This document shows positions 12,220 to 24,569 of a stretch of DNA of 64,000 nucleotides, piece after piece (position 1 is the first letter of the stretch; each line of letters opens with the position of its first letter). Source of the stretch: Paralvinella palmiformis (Eukaryota > Annelida > Polychaeta > Terebellida > Alvinellidae); contig JAODUP010000107.1 of the NCBI GenBank assembly GCA_025642065.1, forward strand, positions 1,008,501 to 1,072,500. The letters run 5' to 3'. Under the pieces are notes generated by a model. It saw only the letters and a list, made by a program, of their open reading frames with translations, had not been told where the DNA came from and searched no databases. The position numbers and the translations under genes are program-made.

Positions 12220-12221
<2 letters not shown>
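12085..12221. mobile_element. Fold-back element with nested hairpins
   Basis: The terminal arms 12085-12105 and 12200-12221 are inverted repeats (cagttaatctgataatcagg against its complement, one bulge). Inside are two perfect 10-bp-stem palindromes, attacctgaaattttcaggt at 12111-12133 and attacctgaatatttcaggt at 12168-12190. The element sits exactly between a (TA)n run on the left and (TG)n on the right. No coding is present. Confidence 0.75.
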
Positions 12222-12266
<45 letters not shown>

Positions 12267-13265
12267 GCGTATATTTACTATCACCGAAACGAAGTGGCAT
12301 TTTTGTGTATTCCTTGGTATATTTAATTTTTAAATCTTAAGTAACCAACATTTAATTCTTATTTAAGTGTTTGTTTGTTTGTTTGTTTGTTTTAACACCG
12401 GCTACTCTACTCGTAGAAAAGAGAAACGTCCACCCAAATAAGTAATAATTTCTACACGTGTTTAACACCCACTATCAATCGGAAAGCGGCAAGTTACTTC
12501 GTTTGTGAAGCGAGAACAAGTAATTAGCACATTTAAAGTTGTGAGACCCCCCCCTCCCCCGGGGCCACCCCAACGTATCCAGGTATGGCCGGTGTTAGCT
12601 TATTACCAGTTTTGTGTGGTAGCGAGTCATTTCGGTGCGGGCTTTTTCCTCAGCTTATATTGCTCTTCTCTATAGCCGCGGCGAAGATAAAAGTCACCAT
12701 GCGGCAATCGGTTCTCCTGGTCTGCAATTGGTAAATCAATCACGTTTGTTTTGTTTTCACACCGCGCGGCCCGATATGGAATAACCGCCACCCACCCAGG
12801 CATTGAGACTGGGCGTTAACCGCGGCACCATGGTGGTCAGTTCTTAACCATCCAGGCAAACTGGATTTTTTTGGTTTTTCGGGGCGGGGGGGGGGGGTAT
12901 CAGAAGGGTTAATCCTTCAAATTATTACCCGTCGACAATCTTCTGCTGCCCAACCAAGCATAGTATTGGTTTGTTGGTGGCTAGCTCGTCTAGAAAAGTC
13001 GGAAGCCACGCAGCAGCCCGGCAAGCGCAAAGGATGCTTTATTTTCCACCTGTCAAAGCAACAACTGGGGGCTTGTTTAGATCCGGAACGCTTCTGGCAG
13101 ATCAGCGATTCGCGGAGATTAATGAAAGCCTGGGCTATCCCGAATTATGATCGGACCCGATCGGAAATTCGCCGTGATTGGTTGCCTCCAATCTGTTGGC
13201 GGGGCGTACGGATGCTAACAGGTGACTTTGATGTTCGCCGGTATCTATTAGCTGGTCTCTTTTGA

Positions 13266-14578
13266 TGTAGGCGAGCACTATTTCGTTGTAACCGAGTTTC
13301 GCGAAGGTAACCTCAGCTGGCCGCCATACATCATTACGTCTCTGGTGAGATGTGAGTAAGATTTGATGGAAACACAGCCGGGTGTACTATGGTGAGGGGG
13401 TGGATCCCGGGGGTGGAGCGGGGGATTGTGGATCATAGAAGAAAATAAATTAATTGTCTGATGTGCGGTATAACTGTTTAAGGCTTAGATTCCATATATC
13501 CGGCATGCGATTTGTGTGCTTCCATATGAACGTGCGTTCCCGTGCGTTTTCAGTCTCTCATGCTAAGAACATGACAATACAACAGAAATACAGATAGCTA
13601 AAGAAAAAATCCCACAGGTGTGTGTGTGTGGGGGGGGGGTACTCCTCCAAAACAGATTTACGCTTTATAAATTCCAAAAAATACATATAAAATTATTATT
13701 AAAACATTATTCTGTTGTTACAGCCTTAGAATGCTTATTCAGCAATATGCCGAATATTTGAAATACAATCTGATGTGGAGAAATTCGAACAATACTTCCG
13801 AACAATACTTCACGTTGATCAGATAATCTAAAATCCCGCCAAATTGTTCGGGAAACACCTGCCCCTGACGTCATATTCTATATTCCCCCGTGCGGTTATG
13901 TATGTCTGTATTGTGTATATGTCTGCGTGCGTGCGTGTGTCGTAGGGAAGAGTGCGTGTGTGTGTGTCTAATTTTACATGATATAAAGGCGTGGCGACAG
14001 GCTCTGGAATAGAGGTTTTGCTGATTAAGCGACAGCGTGGGGATTCTCCCCGAAATGCGAGCAAGCAACCTGGAAGATGCATTAAGTGGTCTAAATCTAG
14101 AGATGACACTATTTATACCGGGATGCGTCAACGTTCCACCAATCCCAAACACGGACTGTTCTATAAGATTCCATGTGTTCGTGTTATTTTTCGTGTACAA
14201 AGGCATAGTGGCAACTCGTCCACGAATTATCAGGGCACTGAACGTGGGACATACGGTTTTCAAGCTCTCGGCGTCATACTAGTCTCGAACGCGAACGGCT
14301 TCTTTTATTCTGTTCGTCCAGTTCTATATACTAATAATTATGAAGTTTGTTTCTATCTGCGTTTGTCTGCATCCATCATCCATCCTGCTCATCATCTGAT
14401 TGTATGAGCTTTTACTATCAGTACAAATGTATATATGCGAACATACATACGTACGTACATACATACATTTTCCAGACAAATCCCTACATTCTGGCCAGCC
14501 GTCCACGTTCGTACGCATCGTTCGGACATCAGCATTACCCCCACTTTAGTCCACCACCCATAAAAAGAAGCCCCCCCC

Positions 14579-14627
<49 letters not shown>

Positions 14628-15310
14628 ATAACGCCTTCATTAAATTCATCCATTAACACAAAGAGCCAACAGTATAACAACAGCCCGGTGGTCATTCATC
14701 ACTTAAGTCTGAAGCCTCTAAATTATATTAATTTTTGCTGCTGTTAGAAAAATCACTGGCCAAACTTTTCCTTGTCCGATGTTTACCCTGTACCAGCCAT
14801 AGTAAAGTCTCTCCCTTTCTCTTAATGGAGAGCCGATGTATGGCTATTTGTCAGCTATACAAAGATTATTAGCCCCTAACCAGAGGCCTTGTGTTAGAGA
14901 GTGAAGTCTACTGTATATTATTAGATAAGTGGCGTAGCTGATCATTGGGTTATCAGCGTTTACTAAAGGCGACACGACACCGGAACCGAACCGTATAACG
15001 TAGGGAATACGGCTTAGATTGATGTCTCCATGATGCAATGGCGTCATCGGCGGGGGGGGGGCGGTGTGGTTCAATATCCCTCCATCGAAAAATGATGGAC
15101 ACGGATGAAGCATGTATAAATACCCTTCTGCCTTTTCCTTCATCCGTCTCGACAAACAAGCCTTTTCTTTGGGTTCGACAAACTGATGCGACGGCATTGG
15201 GCCCAGCGCGTTTCCGACCATCCGGCCGAGTCCTGCTCTTTCACTGCAATTGTTGTTGTTGTTGTTGTTGTGTTGACCAGGTGTAACTCAGTTCAACAGC
15301 AATAACATAT
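13266..15310. other. Unrecognised DNA with microsatellites
   Basis: No exon can be supported. At 14021-14055 gattaagcgacagcgtgggg and attctccccg match the outer part of SINE-C in reverse complement, so a short SINE-C fragment is present. A C/CA run lies at 14572-14624 and (TTG)n near 15251-15271. Confidence 0.5.
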
Positions 15311-15312
15311 AT

Positions 15313-15690
15313 ATTAATAATAATAATAATTATTATTATTATAATGTATATTTAATAAGCACCCTTACTAGCAGGAGCCATTCAATGGCACTGTACAAAT
15401 AATATATAATATAATAATACCCCAAATAATATGTTTGTAAAAACCCTATAAGATATTTGAAAGATAATAATTATTTACCTGTGAAAGCGACCTTGAATAG
15501 GTGTGTTTTTAGAACAGATAATTTTTTTTAGAGACGACGCATTTCTAATATCTGCCGGCAACCTATTCCACAAAGTGGGGGCTGCATTACTAAACGGACA
15601 ATCACCACATAGATGTCCAAAGTGGCGGGGGTGTCCCCCACCCCGCCTCATCCTCAAGGAATGGTCGATGCTACATTGAACCATATCATC
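15313..15690 (-). mobile_element. LINE 3' end: ORF2 C-terminus, 3' UTR and (ATT)n tail
   Basis: The minus-strand frame ending at 15475 contains NAAPTLWNRLPADIRNASSL, the well-known C-terminal motif of CR1/L2/Jockey-type ORF2 proteins. The 3' UTR (to 15350) includes, on +, aataagcacccttactagca, and the tail is (TAA/ATT)n at about 15315-15341. It is 5'-truncated and inactive. The same 3' UTR recurs at 23525, 24002 and 54812. Confidence 0.8.
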
Positions 15691-16042
15691 CAGGCAGACC
15701 CCATACCACCGGAGTGATCCATGGCTGGAGGTCGAAGACGAACAGACGTGTCCAGATAAGTTATCTTGACCATCTGATGTTAATTCGCAATAATAACCGA
15801 CATATTGCTCGTGGCCGTCGTTTTGGTGTTTAGTATAACCAGTCTGTATAACTAGAGAGATAGATAGATAACTGGCACCCCTTAGTTATGGACGTTCATT
15901 AGCTTTCTGGAGACCTTTGGATGTTCATCTTTGGTTGATGTTCGAGATATGATGGCGCAGTAAGTTGGTAGCCTCGTATCTGTAGATGGACTGATTTATT
16001 GGCCGATTGATTGATTTTATGTAACATCTCACTTGTTTGTGT

Positions 16043-16069
<27 letters not shown>

Positions 16070-16077
<8 letters not shown>

Positions 16078-16175
16078 TTTTAGCCGTGTGGAATAAGGCA
16101 CTGGCACAGAGAATCTCGAAGCGTGAATTCAAACCCTGGATGATTCTTCAAGGGACTGAACACAGAGTGGCGACT
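16070..16175 (+). repeat. SINE-E copy next to (TG)n
   Basis: Reads gccgtgtggaataaggcact, then gaatctcgaagcgtgaattc and aaaccctggatgattcttc. It follows a (TG)n run at 16046-16075. The same order occurs in reverse at 36120-36225. Confidence 0.7.
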
Positions 16176-16729
16176 TTTCATGCTCTCTCCCTCTCCCTCT
16201 CTCTGTGTGTGTGTGTGTGTGTGTTAAATACATATAGGTTGGTGAAACATTGCACAGAGGCTGAAAAGGTCTGCCGTCCCACACGCAACCAACAGGACTA
16301 CAGGATTGCCATCATGTTTAGTGAATAGGGTCACAGAAAGTAACAAACACATTCAGATGCACGCACGCACACGCGCGCACACACACACACACTGTTCTAT
16401 CAGTTTATCGCCTAAGCACAGAATCTAATACGACCCCCCCCCCTAGAGCTCCCCCACAAACGACTGTCTCAGAACAGTAGCTCCAGTTCGATGTCCATCT
16501 ACATCCGAGACCAAAAAGTGGCAATAATCAGTTTAATTTAGGAGTACAGCGTTTTATCCTCATTTTCACTTGATGGTGTTATTTCCTCAGACGTTTTTAT
16601 TTTTTATAATCATGTTTATACTATTTTTTGTTAATGGAGTGCTCTTGGTTCTTTAAGATTTTATCAGAATGGATTGTGTGAGGAAACGCCTATTGTTGTT
16701 GTTGTTGTTATGTTGTTGGTAGTTTTGGG

Positions 16730-17037
16730 CCAGTTCTTTCTACTTCCGAGGGCACTTCTGCAATGCTCAATCGGTAGCTCTTTATGATGGAATCAGTTTT
16801 ACCTGTGTCTGAGGCATGTTTCATCCAGTCCTCTGATTTAGTCATTCCAGTGGGACACTAAAAATCCAGCCATCATATATGTCTCAACTGTGATGACTGG
16901 CAATACGAAGATAAACTCACTCACTCACTCACTCACTCACTCACTCACTCACTCACTCACTCACTCACTCACTCACTCACTCACTCACTCACTCACTCAC
17001 TCAATCACTCACTCACTCACTCACTCACTCACTCAAA
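16730..17037 (+). repeat. SINE-D copy with (ACTC)n tail
   Basis: The tRNA-like head includes cttctgcaatgctcaatcgg, the body has gaggcatgtttcatccagtc, and the tail is (ACTC)n at 16916-17036 with one aatc interruption. Confidence 0.7.
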
Positions 17038-17148
17038 CTACCAATCTATCAATCAATTAATCAAACTATCAATCAGCTATTCACCGAGGAGTCACCTCTA
17101 AGCGATGTATCCAACGTGTGACCTCTTCCTAGACCAAATAAACCAATC

Positions 17149-17215
17149 ACTTACTCACTCACTCACCTACTCATTCACCTACTCACTCACCCACACACTC
17201 ATTTATTCATTCATT
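17149..17215 (+). repeat. Degenerate (ACTC)n
   Basis: Imperfect actc/attc units just downstream of the SINE-D copy, possibly an eroded second tail. Confidence 0.6.
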
Positions 17216-17674
17216 TCCCACCCGACAACATTCCTTCGCTCCGGTTTAGTTGTAAACAGGTACCTGGTCGCCGCCGAGTTAAGCAATAATCTAAAGTGAC
17301 TGCGAGGCCTCACGTCAAAGAAGCGTCGTGTTACGTCGTCCTCGGGGGGGGGGGATGGCTGATGAAATGTTGGAATGTCAGTCGGTGGCCGACGGAAATC
17401 TCTTACAAATGGACACTAAAAGCAGCTCCTGGGCTGGAAGTGTCAGTGTGCTAAAAGCTGCTGTCATCGAGCTATGAATCGGTGTTATTATGATGGAGCA
17501 CACGCATACTTTGTGGCGGGGGTGGTTGTGGTGGTAGGTGATGGTGGGGCTGGGTGGGTGGTGGTGTGTGAGATAATGCAGGGTTCGTTGCGATGTTTTC
17601 AGGTTGGCTTTGTCCTGTTCACGTTTTGTTAGTCCCCAGTTAATAATTGGACGAGATATCAGAGTTGTAGTAGT

Positions 17675-17865
17675 GACGCCTCCGTGGTCTAGTTGGTAGC
17701 TCGTCGGACCAGAGATCACTACCACCGAGTTCGAATCTCGGCGTGGGTATATCTGAAGGGTGTTTCATCTTTCACTTCACTTCATTACCTTTGCAGGTCA
17801 CTTTTAGCCTAGCAGGTGCGCAAAAGTGGCTGTAAAACAGCAATCATCATCATCATCATCATCAT
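17675..17865 (+). repeat. SINE-A copy
   Basis: Full length from gacgcctccgtggtctagtt to a tail of seven atc units, with a short deletion in the cggccc region. Confidence 0.88.
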
Positions 17866-17984
17866 GAGAGTTTTACTAATTGTGACCAGTTTAGCTTAGA
17901 CAGTAGAGTGGTATGTGGATAATTGTATGCTTCTACGGTCATGTATTCTTGGCCCTAACCGTGATTGAAAATGAATAAGTAAAC

Positions 17985-18115
17985 TAAGACTGTGGCCGGA
18001 ATGCCGCGCTACAAACTTCCAGATAGATATAGCTCCCACAAACACAGGTCTAGACCCGATTCGAACCCGTAAGCTGAAGGTTTGTGCCGCAGTCCTCCGA
18101 CCACTGCCCATGTCT
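17985..18115 (-). repeat. tRNA-like SINE
   Basis: In reverse complement it has gcagtggtcggaggactgcg as a head and gggttcgaatcgggt as box B, then tgtgtttgtgggag. A related unit at about 18240-18380 has gtgttcgaatccggc and gtgtttctgggga on the same strand. The two appear to be copies of one unnamed family. Confidence 0.45.
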
Positions 18116-18889
18116 GTATGTGTTGCTTCATCCCCGTATATCGCTCAGTACACGCACACATCTCTGGTCATCATAACCGGTTAGGGGTCACCTGAAGGAA
18201 TTGGGTTATTTAGCCTCGGGGTTGGTCACATTTTGTACATGCGAGGGAGCGGTCATCCTTAGTGAAACGTATCCCCAGAAACACGGGTTTAAGCCGGATT
18301 CGAACACACTACTCGTAGCTTTGTACGGCGATGCAGTAACCCAATCCAAAGTGCGGCTAAATGGCCTGAGACACCTTACAGTCGTCCTGTATCGCTGTAT
18401 ACAATAGATCATCGTCTGGGTGACTAATAATGACAAATGGCTTGGTGTTGACATATGTGTCAGCTAGCTGGGTAGTACCGTGGGGGGAGATATGGGGGGA
18501 GGCACTTGTGCCCTGTCTCTGACAGCTAAACTGACATATTAGTGTCTCTATATGGACTGTTATGGTGATGATGATGATGATGATGATGATATAAGTGGTT
18601 TTTAGTGACTACAGACACATACGCGATTACACCTTTGCAAAATTTGTAATGAGATACGATGTTCAGGTCTGGCCTCGTAATAGATATCATTTGGTGTGGA
18701 CTATTTTTCCTTATTGCTTGTGTTGAAGATAATTACGTTCAGCGTTGTCATTCTGATCAATTGTCCCTTTGGTCTTTTGTAATCAACTTTTAATTGATAA
18801 ATAGTTTCTTTTTCCGTGTTTTGTAAGATGAGGCCATCAATTTATTCGAAGAGAAATGAATCGAAATTTTGCTGTGCACTCTGAGTACG

Positions 18890-19040
18890 CTAAATCGCCC
18901 AACTAACCCGCAAAAGAATGAGACAAATTGACGGGTGAAACATCCTTTAGACGTATAACTAGGTCAGAATTTGAATCGCTGGACTGCTGGTGGTCTATGA
19001 CCAGTCATGCTATCAGTTGGGCCATGAAGACACCTCGGCG
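18890..19040 (-). repeat. Divergent SINE-A-like copy
   Basis: The reverse complement gives gcgattcaaattctgacc as box B region, then aaggatgtttcacccgtcaa and gttgggcgatttagcg, the SINE-A body order. An open frame over 18928-19422 runs partly across it and is not taken as a gene. Confidence 0.5.
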
Positions 19041-19885
19041 TATCTGCGATTTAGTCACCTTAATTATTGCTGTGGGGTTTCTGCAGTCGTTAGTTTTGTC
19101 CTTGCAACCATCCTTCTTGCCATCTGCCTATCTGTCTACCCATTCATCCAACCTCTTCCAATGGAGAAGGGCCGCTACTGTATTAGTGTTATTACCACTA
19201 CCCTTCCCGCATCCATATCTACCCCCCCCCCCCCCCCGACAACGTCACTGTGTTTTACAGGCCACCACAGGTGAACTGGTGTCTAATTTTTGTAAGGGGT
19301 GGTCTACTTTATTCCCTACTGAAAAGGCTGACCTCAGGGACGTCCATGATAACCTTTTGAACTTTCCACAGTGTGCAGTGGTAATGGGAGACTGTATCAA
19401 TACAGTGACGTCCAGTTCCTGATAATATAATTAAAAACATTTATTTATTCCATAAGCTGTTTTGTATTTAACTCTGTTTCTTGTTGCACTGGAATGTCAG
19501 AGATAGTGTGGTCAAAGTGGCTGATTAGAAAGTGGGAGGTTCTTGGTTCGAAACTACCTGCTGACTTCTTGATGTGGTTACGAATTGACTTTAGTTAGTA
19601 TGGCATTAATATCGCTTGCATGGAAATGGAAAGATTATGTCACAAACTGGTCAATGTGTCAAGGCAGAGAGGTGAAACTTTTAAATTACAGAAACAAATT
19701 TGGTTGAACACAAGGTTATTTGGATGTGTTATGGATTGGATTTAGAATAAATACAGATCTCTTCATTGGCCAAAATTTATCATTACAATTTACAGATAAA
19801 ACCATACGTTGAACTGTAGCGCTCACATTTTGTGATTCAATTAATTTGAGTATTCAGATTGATCGCATTGTATTTATTTTGGCTA

Positions 19886-20367
19886 GATCCATACTATGGT
19901 TAGCGCTGTATTGTGCTATCAATGTACATATCCATTCTAAAGTTGGCTTTGTATTGTGTTATCAATGTACAAATCCATACTAAGATTGGCTATGTATTGT
20001 GCTATCATTGTACAGATCCATACTAAGGTTGGCTATGTATTGTGCTATCATTGTACGGATCCATACTAAGGTTGGCTATGTATTGTGCTATCATTGTACA
20101 GATCCATACTAAGGTTGGCTATGTATTGTGCTATCATTGTACGGATCCATACTAAGGTTGGCTATGTATTGTGCTATCATTGTACAGATCCATACTAAGG
20201 TTGGCTATGTATTGTGCTATCATTGTACGGATCCATACTAAGGTTGGCTATGTATTGTGCTATCATTGTACGGATCCATACTAAGGTTGGCTATGTATTG
20301 TGCTATCATTGTACGGATCCATACTAAGGTTGGCTATGTATTGTGCTATCATTGTACAGATCCATAC
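19886..20367 (+). repeat. 43-bp minisatellite, about 11 units
   Basis: The unit is gatccatactaaggttggct plus atgtattgtgctatcattgtacr. Starts at 19886, 19929, 19972, 20015 and then every 43 bp to 20359. The first two or three units are diverged and the rest nearly identical. One position alternates between A and G in neighbouring units. Confidence 0.95.
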
Positions 20368-21409
20368 ATCATGAGGGGTTATAATATCAATAAATGATTA
20401 GATATATAGGTAGATGATGATGTTTTGGTAATATACGAGCTATCCACTAATAAGCTAATATTTGGTCGTATGTTATGACACACAATAACATCCGGTGACA
20501 ACATCCGGTGACAACATCCCTGGCCAATTGTCTTTATGTTAGAACAAATGTCCGCTGTCACAACACACGATATATGCCTTCAGCTGTCGCCATTCGGTCC
20601 CGAGTCATTTTTATGGGTCGTGATGCATTTCTGGCTGATATGGATTTGAATTCATTTTGACCAATCTCCGGATTATTCAGGCTTTACTAATCTTCCACCC
20701 GAGACGTACTGATAGAACATCAGCTGCCCTGGATGTGGCTAACTTTACATGTTGAGTCATCTCCCGGCATGGCTACCAATATAAGACTTAGTCCGGTTTA
20801 GAAATTGATCACCTTCTGAAGCCATCAATGCTCGGTTGTTGTGACTTCTTGGTAACGAACCTTTAAGGCTGAAACAATTGCCGGCTAATCATCAGAGCTG
20901 TAACTAATGGAGGAGATGCGTTCCTTTCAGGTATGATGCATCTTCGGTGTCTGGTCGGTGTCATCGTTGCGTTGCTCATCTGTATGCTATAATTAGGGTA
21001 ATTATTTAGGAAGGTAGACGTTTAGATGTTATATTTCACTGGATGATAGATATATTTTAACATATACATTCATATTATAGGTACGTACTATATTATTGGA
21101 GGGATGATATTATTAAACCGAGGACGTGTTGGGTATCTTAAAGGGAGACGAAAATAGAGAGTGGGAAGGGATACGGGATACACTGTAGAGGAAATAGTAG
21201 ATTTGTGTACAGCGCGTGGGCGTGTGTATGTTTGTGGATTCATATCTGTGTCACCCGAGTGGGAACAAGACTCCGTATTGTTGATGGTACTATTAGCCAA
21301 CAAAAGCTTAAATACAGGACACATGAAACGCTAGGAGCACGGCTATTTTAAAGTTATTATCCCCTTAGGCGTTTATACAGGATGTTTTTATTCATCAACG
21401 AATTCCACT

Positions 21410-21500
21410 AAGATAGTGTAGCTGGTACCGTACTGCAGCGCAAAGCTCCGGATCACCGGTCGAATCCCATTGTTACCCGCATCCGTGGGATGTTTTGTTA
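21410..21500 (+). repeat. tRNA-like SINE head
   Basis: Contains gatagtgtagctggtaccgt and box B ccggtcgaatcccattg, followed by cgtgggatgttttg, similar to SINE-D bodies. The tail is not seen. Confidence 0.4.
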
Positions 21501-21641
21501 TGATCAACTGATTTCCCTGCAGAGTGATCCCTTGGATGTCTGTCCTCATTATGTTTTGGTGGATCGGCTGTCACTGATGGGAGAAGGGGGGAGGTTGATC
21601 AGGTTAGGTTCATGTTTGAAAACTCTCCCGATATTTTACGG

Positions 21642-21821
21642 GCGCCTCCGTGGTCTAGCGGTAGCGTGTTGGACTACAGATAAATAACACCCGTGTTCGA
21701 ATCTCGGCATGGGCATATCTGAAGGTTGTTTCGTCTTTCACTTAATCTCATTACCTTTGGAGGTCACTCGGCCCATTTAGCCCACTAAGTGGCCGTAAAA
21801 CACCAATCATCATCATCATCA
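21642..21821 (+). repeat. SINE-A copy with 16-bp target duplication
   Basis: Full length. The flanks tcccgatattttacgg (21626-21641) and tccctatattttacgg (21822-21837) differ at one base. The tail is (ATC)5. Confidence 0.92.
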
Positions 21822-23205
21822 TCCCTATATTTTACGGTATCAAATCAAAATGTTCGTTCTTACTGTTGATATTAATATCCCATTCCAAAACGTTGGTTGC
21901 CAAACATTAAGCGCTTATTGATACGGAACTGATATTGGTGTACGGATAGACGTAATGGGAAGACGTAAAGGTCTTAAAATAGGGATTATCATGCCTTAAG
22001 CCGGCACATTTTTGTCGCCGTGTTGTGCACGAATAAGGTAAATGCCGTACATTTGGCGGAGGCATGAACATCGAACGTCTGTGTTACGGTAGACAATGAC
22101 CATTACTACCCCATGCAGTCTTTCTTCAACAGTGTAGCTATAACTAGTTGCTGAGCTGCATCACTGGGCTCGGCCATGCAACGAAGTAGATTCAAATCTG
22201 AGCATTCGGTGATGTCGCTGTAAACGTTTCGCTTCGTAGACGATGACTTCAGTTCTGACGTGACGAGACAAAAACAGATATGTTTTACGAGCATATTAAT
22301 ATTATCATTATTACGCTGCTCGTCGTTATTATAGTCCATATTCCGTAGACCGATGTGTGTAATGTTCAGCACACGATGGATGGAGCTGCCCGCTTCCCAA
22401 AAGATCGGGATGGCGGCAGCACTTATTAGCGGGCGGTAATTGCCATGACGATGGCTTTAAATTAACACTTAAATCAAATGGCCTGCTTTCTTCGTATAAG
22501 GAATTAGTTCGGACCGTGAGATTTGTTTTAAAACACGTTTAGGTGCTACCAGCGATTTGCTAGTACGATGTATTGTTTCTGGTTCGTTTTATTATCATTC
22601 CAGCTCTTGTGCTAGATGGACGAAAATACTAAATTTAAAATGTGTTATGTTTATTATATACTTCACAGTATCACAATTCATACGTATATGGAATTTGATA
22701 TTCTGAAATATATTGATTGAATCGAATTTGATTATGTACCAATAGACAGTCAGTTGTTTCTTTTCAGTTAGCCGGTTATACGGTGTTTGGGAAATGCATG
22801 TAGTTTATTAGTGGGGAGGGGATGTTAGAATGGCGATTGTTGATAGAAAAGGATGTGTGCGTGCGTGCGTGCGTGCGCGTGCCTGCGTGCGTGCGCTAGC
22901 ACATCAGTCAGCCTGCTTTCTGACATCCCAGATATCCCTCGAACTTCTCTCTCCACATTCCAGTTCATCACGGTCCACTGTAGTCCCTAGTTAACGGACT
23001 GTTATGACTAATTAAGAGAAGCCCCCGGATGATGTCCGTTGTTAGACAATAACAACTATCCCGGGAATCTTGACCAGGAATATGTCGATGCCACGGCATC
23101 CCATAAATAGAATTGTAATGGCGATGTTTAGCTGACCTCTTAAAGCTGTTAATAGTTAGTTAGCGTCTGTTTGCTGTCAACGGCTAGTCTCTGTTAGCCT
23201 CTGTT

Positions 23206-23389
23206 CGCCTCCGTGGTCTAGCGGTAGCGTGTTGGACCACAGATCACTACCACCCGTGTTCGAATCCCGGCGTGGGCATATCTGAAGGTTGTTTCGTCTT
23301 TCACTTCGTCTCATTACCTTTGGAGGTCGCTCGGCCCATTTAGCCTACATTGTGCACAAAAGTGGCCGTAAAACATCAATCATCATCAT
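23206..23389 (+). repeat. SINE-A copy with perfect 15-bp target duplication
   Basis: The best reference copy. It is bracketed by ctgttagcctctgtt at 23191-23205 and 23390-23404, which fixes the element as cgcctccgtgg to the catcatcat tail, 184 bp. Box A is tggtctagcggtagcg and box B gtgttcgaatccc. Confidence 0.96.
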
Positions 23390-23524
23390 CTGTTAGCCTC
23401 TGTTGTTAAAAGTTAATCTCTATTAACTGTTTATCTGTTACCAGTCTGCTAACTGTCAATTGACACTTGTTGGCTAATAATAGATATTATGGATTCAGTG
23501 TTAATAATTGTTATTATGTGTTAG

Positions 23525-23697
23525 TTATAATAATAATAATAATAATATATCCCTATAAGAGATTTAAAAGATAATTATTATTTACCTGGGAAAGCAGCCT
23601 TGACCAGGTGTATTTCTTAAAACGGATTAAAAAATGTTCAACAGACGACACATTTCTAACATCTGCCGGCAACCTATTCCACAAAGTGAGGGCTGGA
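23525..23697 (-). mobile_element. LINE 3' end fragment
   Basis: The reverse complement reads LTLWNRLPADVRNVSS near 23650-23690, then a diverged end and 3' UTR with a (TAA)n tail at 23527-23545. Same family as 15313-15690. Confidence 0.7.
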
Positions 23698-24001
23698 ATT
23701 CTTGTTAGCCGTAAATAGTAAGCCATCTCCAAATGTTATCTCACATCACCATGCGGCTGAATCTTTGTTGTGACTTGACCGAGATGGTGTTTTGGCTTTG
23801 ATGGTTATATATATAGCATTGATCGCTTCCTTACCTGTCCATTCTGTCAGCAAGTTCACACACCCGTCATCCTGCCTGTCTCTTCGTTTGTCTGTTCCTG
23901 GACATGTTTCTCGATTACCACCTGAGTGAGCCAATTACGGTACTTATTTCTTTTTGCGCTGTGCCTGTTATGTGTTTAATTGTTCAAACGTCTCATGATA
24001 A

Positions 24002-24178
24002 TGAGAACGTATATTCAATAAAGCGCCCTTACTAGCCATTCAAAGGCGCTGTACAAATAATATGCAATATAATAATACCCCAAATAATATGTCTGTAAAA
24101 ACCATGTAAGTGATTTAAAAAATACTAATTATTTATCTGTGAAAGCGACCTTAAATGGATGTGTTTTTAGAACTGATC
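24002..24178 (-). mobile_element. LINE 3' UTR fragment
   Basis: Matches the 3' UTR of the copy at 15313: aataaagcgcccttactagc, then ggcgctgtacaaataatatg and gtgaaagcgaccttaaatg. No coding part is kept. Confidence 0.7.
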
Positions 24179-24569
24179 ATCGTCATCTAATCATTGTGAA
24201 GAATTCCCCGCTAACAGTTTGAAGCGCAATGTTTACAAAATGTGTAAAGGTTATAAACTAATACTTGGTCGTAATTAGGAGAAAATACATTCTTTAAAAC
24301 TTTAAATTGGTTTCTCACTTTTTCATCTGACAATTAATCCATTCGGAATATAGTCACTGATAGCATTTATTATTGGAAAAAGAAATATCAAGGATTGCAA
24401 GTGCATATAACTTTTACACATTTAACATGCCATGTGCCACAAGCATATATACCTTACACAACACAGCTGGTAGCCTGTTATCCCTCCCCCCCCCCCAACA
24501 CTTTTATTTGTATGTAACTCTTTGTTTATCTTGTATTAATCTGGATTTGTGGATTTTTATATTTTTCAG

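Noticed and set aside
18928..19422. 164-residue + strand open frame
   Set aside because: Its start lies in a divergent SINE, its middle crosses a poly-C run, and nothing resembles a known protein.
19886..20367. CRISPR-like array
   Set aside because: Units are contiguous 43-bp tandem repeats with no distinct spacers, in an animal genome.
22440..22470. Second candidate DDG (gacgatggc)
   Set aside because: The frame reads CHDDGFKLTL with no similarity to the convertase family.
23206..23290. Possible genuine tRNA gene, with A and B boxes
   Set aside because: It repeats many times with the same 3' body and ATC tail and has target duplications, so it is a SINE head.
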